From Chromatiaceae bacterium (GTDB lineage Bacteria > Pseudomonadota > Gammaproteobacteria > Chromatiales > Chromatiaceae), in the NCBI GenBank assembly GCA_024235175.1, contig JACKMX010000004.1, forward strand, positions 558,001 to 622,000: a stretch of DNA of 64,000 bases. Reading direction: 5' to 3'. The translations under genes and the position numbers were made by a program. The notes under the pieces are model-generated. The model saw only the letters and a list, made by a program, of their open reading frames with translations, made no database searches and was not told the DNA's origin. Shown here piece after piece: positions 27,864 through 36,749 of this stretch (the stretch's first letter is position 1; every line of letters starts with the position of its first letter).

Positions 27864-28109
27864 GCCGCTATAGCCGGCGTATACACCGGTGCTCAGGCAG
27901 GCGGCTTGAATCTGTGCCGCACTTGGCAGTTCAGTAATAATTTGTTTTCCCTTCCTGCAACATGGATATCACTGGTCTATACTTAATGTCCGCGCAGCAA
28001 GCGACAAAGACTGGGGATAATCTAGAAAAGCGGGGCAACCGGTTGTAAAATAATAAAAATTGCCGACAGATAGTATATGCCTCTGTAATTGAACATGGAG
28101 AGAACAGTA

Positions 28110-28499
28110 ATGCATATAAGGCAGTTTGAAAGACATCCCACAGACATCCCTTTCAAGTTCAAGCTCGACAGCATGATCGGTGAACACGAACACATCCTGA
28201 AGGATATCAGCCAGGGTGGGCTCCGTTTCAGGGCGCATGGCGGAATCTCCCCCGGCACCAGTATGTGCATCTGCATCCCCTTTGCCAAAGATCCCTGCCG
28301 TCTGAACGGCAAGATTGCCTGGTGCCGTAAAGCGGAGCAGGGCCAGTATGAAATGGGAATCAAGTTCGAACGGTATATGGAAGCGTCCGCACTGCAGCAG
28401 ATCGACCAGATTGAAATCTATAAGAGAAGCTATGGACAGGCATGCGGGCACCGCCTGACCAGTGAGGACGCGGGACGAAGGATCGGCGCCATCGGTTAG
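28110..28499 (+). CDS. PilZ domain protein
   Basis: 129 residues from the ATG at 28110, preceded by GGAGAGA at ideal distance. Starts further upstream lack a ribosome-binding site. The c-di-GMP binding motifs are present: RQFERH (RxxxR) at the N-terminus and DISQGGLRF (D/NxSxxG) about 30 residues later. The rest fits a single PilZ barrel with a C-terminal helix. It lies about 245 bp after the MotB-like gene. PilZ proteins can tune stators in other bacteria, so a link with that pair is conceivable but unproven. Confidence 0.85.
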   Translation: MHIRQFERHPTDIPFKFKLDSMIGEHEHILKDISQGGLRFRAHGGISPGTSMCICIPFAKDPCRLNGKIAWCRKAEQGQYEMGIKFERYMEASALQQIDQIEIYKRSYGQACGHRLTSEDAGRRIGAIG

Positions 28500-28728
28500 G
28501 GATGGCAATCTCTCCCTTCCGCCGGATCCGGCCATAAGTTCCGGTAGGTTCAGTTGCGCCCGGTCCGGAGCCAACTTTTTGCCCCCGGTCAATGTTTCAG
28601 TCCATTCCCGGCAAAAATCAACCTGTGCCGTTTTTTTTCAACCTTTCCGGTTAGCGTTAGGCCACTGCCCGTACTACGCTTCAGATATGGAGAACGAACA
28701 GAGATGATTATCGGTAAGGAGAGAGAGA

Positions 28729-29205
28729 ATGGCGATTTCGAGAAGTTTACAGGAGTACCTGAAAGAGCACGGCGTCAAATACCGCATGGTGCAGCATGCG
28801 CGCACCGGCTCCAGCATGGAGTCTGCCGAGGAGGCGCATATACCGGGAGGAGCGCTGGCGAAGGGTGTAATGATCCGGGATGGTGACGGCTACATGATGC
28901 TGGTCCTTCCCTCCGACTATCATGTCGACCTCGAAACCCTCAGCGGCCGGCTGGGCAGACCGCTGGCGATGGCGGGCGAGGAGGAGTTCAGGGCAAAGTT
29001 TCCCGACTGCGAACGCGGTGCCGTTCCGCCGCTGGGTTACGTCTACGGCATCAAAACGCTGTGGGATCCGAGCACCACGCTGGGACAGGATGAAAAGGTC
29101 TATTTCGAAGCGGGCGATCACGTGAATCTGATTCAGGTCAGCGGGGAGCAGTTTCATGAATTGATGGCATCAGCCGAGAGGAGTGAATTCAGCCGCCACA
29201 TTTGA
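28729..29205 (+). CDS. YbaK/aminoacyl-tRNA editing domain protein
   Basis: 158 residues. The YbaK/ProX-type deacylase fold is read from LQEYLKEHGVKYRMVQH, AHIPGGALAKGVMIRDGDGYMMLVLPSDYHVDLETL and a C-terminal GAVPPLGYVYGIKTLWD. Lys45 (ALAKGVM) sits at the family's conserved substrate-binding Lys. These domains remove mischarged amino acids from tRNA. This one resembles the free-standing variants whose tRNA specificity is unknown. A strong TAAGGAGAGAGA precedes the start. It is followed by the exported PIMT gene 53 bp downstream. Confidence 0.85.
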   Translation: MAISRSLQEYLKEHGVKYRMVQHARTGSSMESAEEAHIPGGALAKGVMIRDGDGYMMLVLPSDYHVDLETLSGRLGRPLAMAGEEEFRAKFPDCERGAVPPLGYVYGIKTLWDPSTTLGQDEKVYFEAGDHVNLIQVSGEQFHELMASAERSEFSRHI

Positions 29206-29258
29206 TCCCTGCTGCACCCAGCCGCCGATAGAGTGAGGGCGGGAACGCGGATATCGCC

Positions 29259-29984
29259 ATGTACCGGCAAATAAAACTGTTCTCCATGACACTGCTGATA
29301 CTCTGCAGCTGCGTGCAGGCGGAAGAGTACACAGCCAGACGCCAGCAGATGATCCGGGAGATCGAAGCGGATGTTCTGGATACAGCAGCCTACATCGACA
29401 AACGGGCGTTGAACCCGAAGGTGATGGAGGTGATGGCACAACTCCCGCGCCACCGGTTCGTTCCCCAGAAGCAACAGCCTTACGCGTACGAAAACCGCCC
29501 ACTGGGGATCGGCCACGGCCAGACCATTTCACAACCTTATATCGTGGCTCTGATGAGCGATCTGCTGCACCCTGACCCCGGCCACCGGATCCTCGAGCTG
29601 GGAACCGGTTCAGGATATCAGGCAGCGGTGCTGGCTCAAATGGGCGCGCAGGTGTACACCATCGAGATCATCGAGCCGCTGGGCAAGCAGGCGGCGGATC
29701 GATTCGCAGAGTTGGGATACGGCAACATCTCCACCCGTATCGGCGATGGCTACTATGGATGGGAGAGCCAGGCCCCATTCGACTCCATCGTGGTGACGGC
29801 TGCGGCCAGCCATGTGCCACCGCCGTTGATCGACCAGCTGAAACCGGGCGGACGCATGGTCATCCCGGTCGGCGGCGGTTTTCAGGTTCAGCAGTTGATG
29901 CTGATCGAAAAACAGGAGGACGGCGGGATAAAGACGCGGCAGATACTCCCGGTGCGGTTCGTGCCGCTGACCGGCAGCCACTGA
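29259..29984 (+). CDS. pcm: Exported protein-L-isoaspartate O-methyltransferase
   Basis: 241 residues. The first ~20 residues form a signal peptide (FSMTLLILCSCVQA), so the enzyme is probably periplasmic, unlike cytosolic Pcm. The PIMT signatures are intact: RHRFVP, YENRPLGIGHGQTISQPYIVALM and the SAM-binding RILELGTGSGYQAAVLAQ, then VVTAAASHVPPPLIDQLKPGGRMVIPVG. The enzyme methylates abnormal isoaspartyl residues to start their repair. How SAM would be supplied in the periplasm is unclear, yet secreted-looking PIMTs are known in proteobacteria. It lies 18 bp before the spermidine-synthase-like gene. Confidence 0.87.
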   Translation: MYRQIKLFSMTLLILCSCVQAEEYTARRQQMIREIEADVLDTAAYIDKRALNPKVMEVMAQLPRHRFVPQKQQPYAYENRPLGIGHGQTISQPYIVALMSDLLHPDPGHRILELGTGSGYQAAVLAQMGAQVYTIEIIEPLGKQAADRFAELGYGNISTRIGDGYYGWESQAPFDSIVVTAAASHVPPPLIDQLKPGGRMVIPVGGGFQVQQLMLIEKQEDGGIKTRQILPVRFVPLTGSH

Positions 29985-30002
29985 CGCTGTTCAGCCAGAG
30001 TC

Positions 30003-32477
30003 ATGCACAGACCGGCAGACGGAATCGAGGGCCGAGAGCTCAACCGCCCGCCGGTCTATGCGATTCTTCTCGTCTCGGCGGCGGCGCTTGCCTATGAAGT
30101 GTTGCTGATCCGCCTGTTCTCGATAATACAGTGGCACCACTTCGCCTATATGGTGATAAGCATGGCGCTGTTGGGCTACGGCGCCAGCGGCACCTTCGTC
30201 ACGCTGCTGCGCAGACGGCTGCTGGCCGCTTTCCCCGAAGCATTTCTGTTCAACGCGAACCTGTTTGGCCTGACTGCCGTGGGCTGCTTTATGCTTGCCC
30301 AGCATCTGCCGTTCAATATGCTTGAGATGTTCTGGGATCCGGCGCAGCTGGGATACCTGCTGCTGGCCTACCTGCTGCTGTTCATTCCTTTCTTCTTTGC
30401 CGCCAACTGCATCTGCCTCAGCTTCTCCCGCTTTGACCGGAAGATTCCGCGTATCTATGCCTTCGACCTGATCGGTGCCGGGCTGGGGGCGCTGGGGATT
30501 ATTCTGCTGTTGCATCTGCTCTCTCCACAGGATGCGCTGAGGTGTATTTCGGCGGCCGGCTTCGCGGCTGCGGCGGTGTCGGTGTTCGAGCGGCGGCCAC
30601 CGCGCCGCCTGCACAGTGCGCTCGTCTGTCTCAGCCTGGCGCTGACCATCACGCTGCTGCCGGATGGCTGGTTTGCGCTGAAGTCGTCCCAGTATAAGGC
30701 GTTAAACCAGACCCTGCAGATCGGCGGCGCCCGGATTCTGGAACAGCACTCCAGCCCGCTGGGGCTGGTGACGCTGGTGGAGAGTCCGCTGGTCCCGCTG
30801 CGTCTGGCAGCGGGACTCAGCCTCCGCAACCGAACGGAGCCTCCGCCACAACTTGGCCTGTTTACCGACGGCGATGCACCCAGCCCGATCACCCATTACA
30901 AAGGTGACCGTTCCAGCCTGGCCTATCTCGATTACCAGACCTCCGCACTGCCCTATCATCTGCAAAAACCCGAACAGGTGCTGATCCTGGGCATGGGCGG
31001 GGGAAGCGGCATACTGCAGGCCAACTACCATGCGACCCGTCAGATTCATGCGGTCGAGCTCAACCCCTGGCTGCCGCAACTGCTGCAACACAAATATGCG
31101 GAGTTTTCCGGCTGGAAGTGGTTGCGCGGAAACACGAGGCTGCATACCGGCGAGGCGCGCAGCTTCGTCTCCACCGATGTAATGCGCTATGACCTGATTC
31201 AGATGTCATTGCTGGATGCAGCCGGCGCCGCCTCCGGCGGCGTATACGGCTTGAGTGAAAACTATCTCTACACGGTCGAGGCTCTCAGAGAGTACCTTGA
31301 ACATCTGCAGCCCGGCGGCATGCTGGCGATAACCCGCTGGGTGAATCTCCCCCCGCGGGACGGACTGCGTCTGTTCGCCACGGCTGTCGAGGCGTTGCGT
31401 GAGAGCGGCCTGGACAACCCCGAGGATCGCCTGATGCTGATACGCGGTTGGGATACCAGCACGCTGGTGATTAAAAACGGCACTGTAGAGGCAGCGGAAG
31501 TCAGTGCGCTGCTCAAATTCTGCACAGAACGCGCTTTCGATATCGTCTACTTTCCGGGGATACCCCGGGATCACCCGGTCAACCTGCACAATATCCTGCC
31601 TCAGCCCTATTTCCACGAGGGTGCGATAGCCTTGCTGGGAGCCGGGGCATCCGATTACATGGACCGCTACAAATTCGATATCAGACCGGCCAGGGACGAC
31701 CGGCCCTACTTCTTCGAGTTTTTCAAATGGCGCACGCTGCCGGAGATAGTCTCCATCTACCGGCGCGGCGGTTTCTCCTTGCTGGAGCTGGGTTACCCGA
31801 TACTGATACTCACCCTGATCCAGGCGGTGATCGCCAGTCTGCTGCTGGTGTTGCTGCCGCTTCGATACGTGAAACCCGGCCGCGGGGGCGGCAATAAATC
31901 CCACGGCTGGCGCATCTTTGGCTACTTCCTCGCCATCGGCCTGGCTTACCTCTTTATCGAGATGGCCTTCATTCAGAAGTTCTCGCTTTTTCTGGGGCAT
32001 CCGGTGCACGCGGTGGCCGTGGTGATTGCCGGTTTCCTGATCTTCTCCGGACTTGGCAGTCTGTTTGCAACTCGCATCCCGGCGGCGCGGAGAGCCCGAT
32101 ATCTCATTTTTTCGATTTTTCCGCTGAGCATCGTTGCGGCAGCTTACCTATGGCTGCTGCCGGCGCTGCTCGATAGCCTGGGCAATCCCGGACTGGCTGC
32201 CAAAGCAGCTGTCGTGTTGCTGTTGATCGCACCTGTCGCATTCTGTATGGGGATGCCTTTTCCCATTGGGCTTGGCGCTGTCGCAGACATCAATCCCGGG
32301 CTGGTGCCCTGGGCCTGGGGCATCAACGGCTGTGCATCACTGATCAGCGCCATCCTGGCAAGCCTGCTGGCGATTCACTGGGGATTCAACGGCGTGATAC
32401 TCATTGCACTGGCACTCTATCTGCTGACGATCAGGCTATACCCCGATGGCCGGGAACAGAGCTACAGTGATTTGTAG
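30003..32477 (+). CDS. Membrane-embedded spermidine-synthase-like protein
   Basis: 824 residues. About eight hydrophobic helices occupy residues 15-225 (PPVYAILLVSAAALAYEVLLIRLFSII, an N-terminus typical of this family). A Rossmann-type methyltransferase/spermidine-synthase domain follows (VLILGMGGGSGILQANY, IHAVELNPWLPQLL). The C-terminal 220 residues have further membrane helices, including AYLFIEMAFIQKFSLFLGHPVHAVAVVIAGFL. Relatives are often annotated as MFS or spermidine-synthase fusions, with no proven substrate. The TAG stop at 32475-32477 is provided by the REP-like repeat that begins there. Confidence 0.75.
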   Translation: MHRPADGIEGRELNRPPVYAILLVSAAALAYEVLLIRLFSIIQWHHFAYMVISMALLGYGASGTFVTLLRRRLLAAFPEAFLFNANLFGLTAVGCFMLAQHLPFNMLEMFWDPAQLGYLLLAYLLLFIPFFFAANCICLSFSRFDRKIPRIYAFDLIGAGLGALGIILLLHLLSPQDALRCISAAGFAAAAVSVFERRPPRRLHSALVCLSLALTITLLPDGWFALKSSQYKALNQTLQIGGARILEQHSSPLGLVTLVESPLVPLRLAAGLSLRNRTEPPPQLGLFTDGDAPSPITHYKGDRSSLAYLDYQTSALPYHLQKPEQVLILGMGGGSGILQANYHATRQIHAVELNPWLPQLLQHKYAEFSGWKWLRGNTRLHTGEARSFVSTDVMRYDLIQMSLLDAAGAASGGVYGLSENYLYTVEALREYLEHLQPGGMLAITRWVNLPPRDGLRLFATAVEALRESGLDNPEDRLMLIRGWDTSTLVIKNGTVEAAEVSALLKFCTERAFDIVYFPGIPRDHPVNLHNILPQPYFHEGAIALLGAGASDYMDRYKFDIRPARDDRPYFFEFFKWRTLPEIVSIYRRGGFSLLELGYPILILTLIQAVIASLLLVLLPLRYVKPGRGGGNKSHGWRIFGYFLAIGLAYLFIEMAFIQKFSLFLGHPVHAVAVVIAGFLIFSGLGSLFATRIPAARRARYLIFSIFPLSIVAAAYLWLLPALLDSLGNPGLAAKAAVVLLLIAPVAFCMGMPFPIGLGAVADINPGLVPWAWGINGCASLISAILASLLAIHWGFNGVILIALALYLLTIRLYPDGREQSYSDL

Positions 32478-32564
32478 CCTGGATGGAGCGAAGCGGAATC
32501 CGGGATCGGAGCACAAACATAGCCTCTTTTCTACCCGGATTCCGCTTCGCTCCATCCGGGCTAC
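32474..32564. repeat. REP-like inverted repeat
   Basis: Arm 32474-32506 (starts GTAGCCTGGATGGAGCGAAG) and arm 32533-32564 (ends CTCCATCCGGGCTAC) are near-perfect reverse complements around a 26-bp loop. The motif GGATGGAGCGAAGCGGAATC is a familiar dispersed palindromic repeat of gammaproteobacterial genomes. The left arm contains the stop codon of the preceding gene. Confidence 0.8.
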
Positions 32565-32613
32565 GGATGATTTTTTGCAACATTCGGGTATACCCTGATG
32601 GCTGGGAGAAAAA

Positions 32614-33048
32614 CTACAGATGAGCCTGCACCCAGCGGACGATATCCGCACTTCCCATCGCGCCGGCCTGGCGCGCGATCTCCCGCCCACCCCGGAACAG
32701 CGCCAGCGTGGGAATACTGCGTATCCCAAAGCGGGCGCCTATCGACTGCTCGTTCTCAGTATTGAGCTTGGCCAGCCTCACATGCGGTTCCAGCTGAGCC
32801 GCCGCCTGCTCAAAAGCCGGGGCCATCATCTTGCAGGGTCCGCACCACGGCGCCCAGAAATCCACCAGCAGTGGAATATCATTGCGGTTCATCTGCGTCT
32901 GAAAGTTGCCGGCGGTCAACTCCAGCGGATGGCCGCTGAAGAGCGGTTTGTGGCACTTGCCGCACTTGGGCCGGTCAGAGAGCCGGGATTGGGGTATCCG
33001 GTTCACGGAGGAACAGCGGGGACATACGATATGCAGATTTTCACTCAT
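32614..33048 (-). CDS. trxC: Thioredoxin TrxC (thioredoxin 2)
   Basis: 144 residues. Two CxxC pairs at the N-terminus (CPRC and CGKC) form the zinc-binding extension that separates TrxC from TrxA. The catalytic motif is FWAPWCGPCKMM, followed by KLNTENEQSIGARFGIRSIPTLALFRGG with the cis-Pro. Cytosolic, it reduces protein disulfides and in other species is linked to oxidative stress. It is transcribed alone, between the REP-like repeat and the CbpM/CbpA pair. Confidence 0.95.
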   Translation of the reverse strand: MSENLHIVCPRCSSVNRIPQSRLSDRPKCGKCHKPLFSGHPLELTAGNFQTQMNRNDIPLLVDFWAPWCGPCKMMAPAFEQAAAQLEPHVRLAKLNTENEQSIGARFGIRSIPTLALFRGGREIARQAGAMGSADIVRWVQAHL

Positions 33049-33202
33049 GTTTAAACCACTCCGAATCGGGCCGCCACATCGGCCCGGTTAATGCCATAGT
33101 CCGGTAATGCGCCAGAAAACCACCCATCAACAGCAGCAACAATGCCGACTGCTGCCGGTTGGCAAAAGCGTGCTGATGCCAGAGCTCGTTATTCAGCACT
33201 GC

Positions 33203-33517
33203 TCAACCCCCGGGCTCCAGTAGTTTTAGACGGGAACGCAGCTGTTCGATCTCATCGATCAGATCCAGGGCCAGCCCGACACCGGCAAGGTTTAAACCCA
33301 GATCCCGGCGCAGACGCAGCGCTCGGTTTGCCCGCAGCAGGCTGACCCCTGAAAAACGCCAGCAGTTGGGATTGGGGTCAAGTGGATCCAGAATCCCCTC
33401 CTCCACCATCTCCATGATGAACTCCGCGTGTACACCACAGCAGCGGCTCAACTCCGCGAGCGTCAACGAACTCTCGGCATCCAGCAGCAATCCGCTCAAT
33501 ATCTCCTTATCGATCAT
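33203..33517 (-). CDS. cbpM: Chaperone modulator CbpM
   Basis: 104 residues, the usual length. A MerR-like helix-turn-helix segment (LTLAELSRCCGVHAEFIMEMVEEGILDPLD) is followed by SLLRANRALRLRRDLGLNLAGVGLALDLIDEIEQLR, the CbpM consensus. CbpM binds the J-domain of CbpA and blocks its co-chaperone activity. It lies 3 bp after cbpA, the classical arrangement. Confidence 0.93.
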   Translation of the reverse strand: MIDKEILSGLLLDAESSLTLAELSRCCGVHAEFIMEMVEEGILDPLDPNPNCWRFSGVSLLRANRALRLRRDLGLNLAGVGLALDLIDEIEQLRSRLKLLEPGG

Positions 33518-33520
33518 CGC

Positions 33521-34477
33521 TTACACTCCCAAGCCGCTGCGCGGATTGAAAGCGAACTGCTGCTCCATGGAGCGGTACGCCGCTTTGGCCTGGGCGGTAT
33601 CAGCCGCCGGAAGCGCGACCTGCAGAATGACATAGAGGTCTCCGGGTGGACTGCCGGGAATGCCCCGCCCCTTGATACGCAGCTTACGCCCGCCAGAAGA
33701 GCCCGCAGGCACCTTGAGGTCGATGATTCCGTCGGGTGTGGGGGCCTTCACGCTGGCGCCAAGCGCCGCCTCCCAGGGCGCCACCGGCAGATTCAGATAG
33801 AGATCGCGCCCGTCGATACGGTAAAACGGGTGTGGCCTGAACTCAATTTCCAGATAGAGATCACCGTTTCTCCCACCCATCACGCCAGGCGAGCCCTGGT
33901 TCGCCAGCCGAATATGCTGCCCCGGTTTGACCCCTTTCGGTATGCGCACGTTCAGCCTGCGCTCGCTGGTGGAGACATGCCCCTGCTCATCCACCGCCGG
34001 CGTGTGCAGCGTAATCGTACGGGTGGCGCCGTGCAGCGCATCGTCGAGATCGATCAGCACCTTGGCATGATGATCCCCGCCATGCACCTGTGAGCGGCGG
34101 TGTACGTTTCCGGCACCGCCGAATCCCGAGGCGATATGCTCGCCGAACAGCGACTCGAAGAAGTCGCTGAAGGCGGAGGCATCCCCGCCGGTGAAACCGC
34201 CGCCCTTGAATTCGAATCCGGCATCCCAGCCCGGTGGCGGATGGAACTCCTGACCAGCCTTCCAGTTGGCGCCAAGCTGATCATAAGCAGCCCGCTTCTC
34301 GGGATCCTTGAGCACCTCATAGGCTTCGCCCACCTCTTTGAAGCGGCGTTCCGCATCAGACTCTTTACTCACGTCGGGATGGTACTTCCGCGCCAGCTTG
34401 CGGTAGGCGCGCTTGATCTCATCCTGGCCGGCATCGCGTTTGACGCCCATAATCTGATAGTAGTCTTTGAATTCCAT
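33521..34477 (-). CDS. cbpA: Curved DNA-binding protein / DnaJ-type co-chaperone CbpA
   Basis: 318 residues. An N-terminal J-domain contains YYQIMGVKRDAGQDEIKRAYRKLARKYHPDVSK with the HPD motif intact. A Gly/Phe-rich linker with FSDFFESLFG follows. Two C-terminal beta-domains (RTITLHTPAVDEQGHV...IPKGVKPGQHIRLANQGSPG; LKVPAGSSGGRKLRIKGRGIPG) bind substrate. No zinc-finger is present, as expected for CbpA. It partners DnaK and also binds DNA in stationary phase. It is the first gene of the cbpA-cbpM operon. Confidence 0.95.
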   Translation of the reverse strand: MEFKDYYQIMGVKRDAGQDEIKRAYRKLARKYHPDVSKESDAERRFKEVGEAYEVLKDPEKRAAYDQLGANWKAGQEFHPPPGWDAGFEFKGGGFTGGDASAFSDFFESLFGEHIASGFGGAGNVHRRSQVHGGDHHAKVLIDLDDALHGATRTITLHTPAVDEQGHVSTSERRLNVRIPKGVKPGQHIRLANQGSPGVMGGRNGDLYLEIEFRPHPFYRIDGRDLYLNLPVAPWEAALGASVKAPTPDGIIDLKVPAGSSGGRKLRIKGRGIPGSPPGDLYVILQVALPAADTAQAKAAYRSMEQQFAFNPRSGLGV

Positions 34478-34589
34478 CTGCCAAACCCCGAAAAGAGATG
34501 AATACTCTCGAATCTGGGTTAAATATGGGGATTACAAACGGTTTTCAAATAGCAATGGTCAGGCCCTGCTATGGGTACTCCTACTCATA

Positions 34590-36587
34590 TTATGCAGCCG
34601 CGCCGGCCTCACTCCCGGCTTTATCGAGAAGCCCCAGGATATTGGCGGAAACCTGATCAAGTCTGGAGTAGAGCTTCTCTGCCTCGCTCTTTCTGCCCTC
34701 CTGACTCAGCTGAATGATCTGACGCACCAGGGTGTGCAGCGATTCATGTGGTTGTTCGGCTTTCGTCAGGCTCGGCGGTATTTGAAAGCCACGTTTCGCC
34801 AGCCCGTCATACCATCTGCCGAAACGGCATTCATGATGCGAAACCGCCTCCTCCGTGGAGAGCGCGATATGCCCATCCAGGAAACCTCGTACACGAATCT
34901 TCCACAGCAAATGAGCCGTCTTGGCCGCGGCCAGTTGATAGTGCCAGTCAGTATCCGAATGAAATTGACCAAGAGTGCCGATCACCTCAGAAAGCACCGC
35001 TCCAAACTGTGCGGTCTCCACCGACGCATCTTTGGCCAGGCGTGCAGTCTCTCCGGCAGCGGTGTTGATATTGGTGATGTTTCTGTTGATATCCTCGGTT
35101 ACGTTGCTCTGTTCCAAAGCCGCACTGGCAATCTGGTTGTTCAGGCCGCTGATGACCGAGGACGAACCCGTAATCGCCTCCAATGCCTGCTGCGCTTCGC
35201 TCGCCCCCTGGACGCTTGCGTCCGTCTGTCGGAGACAATTTTCCATGACATCCGTCGTACGTCTGACTCCGGCATGAAGCCGCTCGATCATCTGTTGAAT
35301 ATCGCTTGTGGACTGTTGTGTGCGCTGGGCCAATGTACGCACTTCATCCGCGACGACCGCGAAGCCCCGGCCTTGATCGCCGGCACGAGCCGCTTCGATG
35401 GCGGCATTAAGCGCCAACAGATTGGTCTGCTCCGCAATACCGTTGATCACATCGATAATAGATCCGATGCTTTCCGCCTCTTTGGTAAGTTCCCGCACAT
35501 TTTCACCCGCTTCGCGGACCCCCGAAGCCAGCTTCTCGGTAGCGGCAAGATTTCGCCCCACGGTCTCGTGTCCGGTGCGCGCCTGCCTGTCTGCGGACTG
35601 TGAGTGCTCTGCCGCTGCTGTCACGTTGCGCGACACCTCTTCGGCGGATGCAGACATCTCGTTCATAGCCGTCGCCGCCTGCATCGTCTCATCGTGCAGT
35701 GTGTTCATCTGGTGCAAAACCTGAACCCCGGCTCCGGACAGTTTGTCTCCGGACTGAGCCAGACGGGTCACCTCATCCTGTACTCTGACGGTAAAACTCT
35801 GGAGTTTACCGAGCAGGGCGTTGAACGATTCCGCCATCCGCCCCACCTCATCCGCCTGTCCGACGGAGACTCTGTGATCCAGATTTCCGTCCTGGGCAAC
35901 CTGCTTCATCACATGACTCAGCTCATCTATGGGACGGGTGATTTTTCGGGCGATCGACCAGACGACACCCAGCAACAGGAGCAAAATACCGAGGACTGTC
36001 GCGCTGAAGGTCTTGCCCTGCTGCCAGGCCGTCGCGTTTACATCATCAATGTAGATGCCTGAGCCGATGACCCAGCCCCAGGGTTGGAATCCCTTCACGA
36101 AAGAGAGCTTGGGCAGGGGCTTGGATTCACCCGGTTTTGGCCAAAGGTACTCGACAAAGCCCTCCCCGCTCTGCTGGACGCGCTCCACAAAAGCAACGAA
36201 CAGTCGTTTTCCGGCAGGGTCCTGAACCTGGGACATCTCCTTGCCGTCCAATTCCGGCTTTAACGGATGCATCACCATGAAATGACGCATGTCATTTATC
36301 CAGAAATAGTTATCGTCGCCATAACGCAGCTTTTTTAAGGCCATAAGCGCGCTCTGCTGGCCCTGTTCGAGCGTCAGATCACCCTGCACAACCTGATCAT
36401 GGAAATGTTCGACCAATGCATGGGCGACTTGCACACTCTGTCTGATCTCGGTCTGCCGATCCGCCAGGAGCGCCTCATAAAGAAAGAGAAGGGATGTACC
36501 GGCGACGCTCATCAGCCCGAGGAGCGCAACCAAGGCGATTGCAGCCAGTTTTAAACGAATACTGAGGCGACCAGTGACACGACCCAT
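34590..36587 (-). CDS. Methyl-accepting chemotaxis protein with single Cache and CZB domains
   Basis: 665 residues. N-terminal membrane helix about 10-35, then a single-Cache domain (YFWINDMRHFMVMHPLKPELDGKEM...PWGWVIGSGIYIDDV), second helix about 195-215 and a HAMP domain. The signalling hairpin tip reads IAEQTNLLALNAAIEAARAGDQGRGFAVVADEVRTLA. The C-terminus is a CZB zinc-binding domain, recognised by HHECRFGRWYDGLAKRGF and conserved His residues, usually sensing HOCl or zinc. It is a complete transmembrane receptor. It is not in an operon. No chemotaxis kinase lies in the window. Confidence 0.92.
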   Translation of the reverse strand: MGRVTGRLSIRLKLAAIALVALLGLMSVAGTSLLFLYEALLADRQTEIRQSVQVAHALVEHFHDQVVQGDLTLEQGQQSALMALKKLRYGDDNYFWINDMRHFMVMHPLKPELDGKEMSQVQDPAGKRLFVAFVERVQQSGEGFVEYLWPKPGESKPLPKLSFVKGFQPWGWVIGSGIYIDDVNATAWQQGKTFSATVLGILLLLLGVVWSIARKITRPIDELSHVMKQVAQDGNLDHRVSVGQADEVGRMAESFNALLGKLQSFTVRVQDEVTRLAQSGDKLSGAGVQVLHQMNTLHDETMQAATAMNEMSASAEEVSRNVTAAAEHSQSADRQARTGHETVGRNLAATEKLASGVREAGENVRELTKEAESIGSIIDVINGIAEQTNLLALNAAIEAARAGDQGRGFAVVADEVRTLAQRTQQSTSDIQQMIERLHAGVRRTTDVMENCLRQTDASVQGASEAQQALEAITGSSSVISGLNNQIASAALEQSNVTEDINRNITNINTAAGETARLAKDASVETAQFGAVLSEVIGTLGQFHSDTDWHYQLAAAKTAHLLWKIRVRGFLDGHIALSTEEAVSHHECRFGRWYDGLAKRGFQIPPSLTKAEQPHESLHTLVRQIIQLSQEGRKSEAEKLYSRLDQVSANILGLLDKAGSEAGAAA

Positions 36588-36749
36588 GCTTGCTCCGGAT
36601 ATGTGATTGAACAGTTGACATCGTATTTCGGCCGACGGCTGCCGGGACTTTAATTTTCACCCGGGATAGGGTCGCCAGCACCGGCTTTGCAGCATCAACG
36701 CATCAACGCTGCAAAACCGGGCCTGATCCTCATTTTCCTCGGCTGGCTG

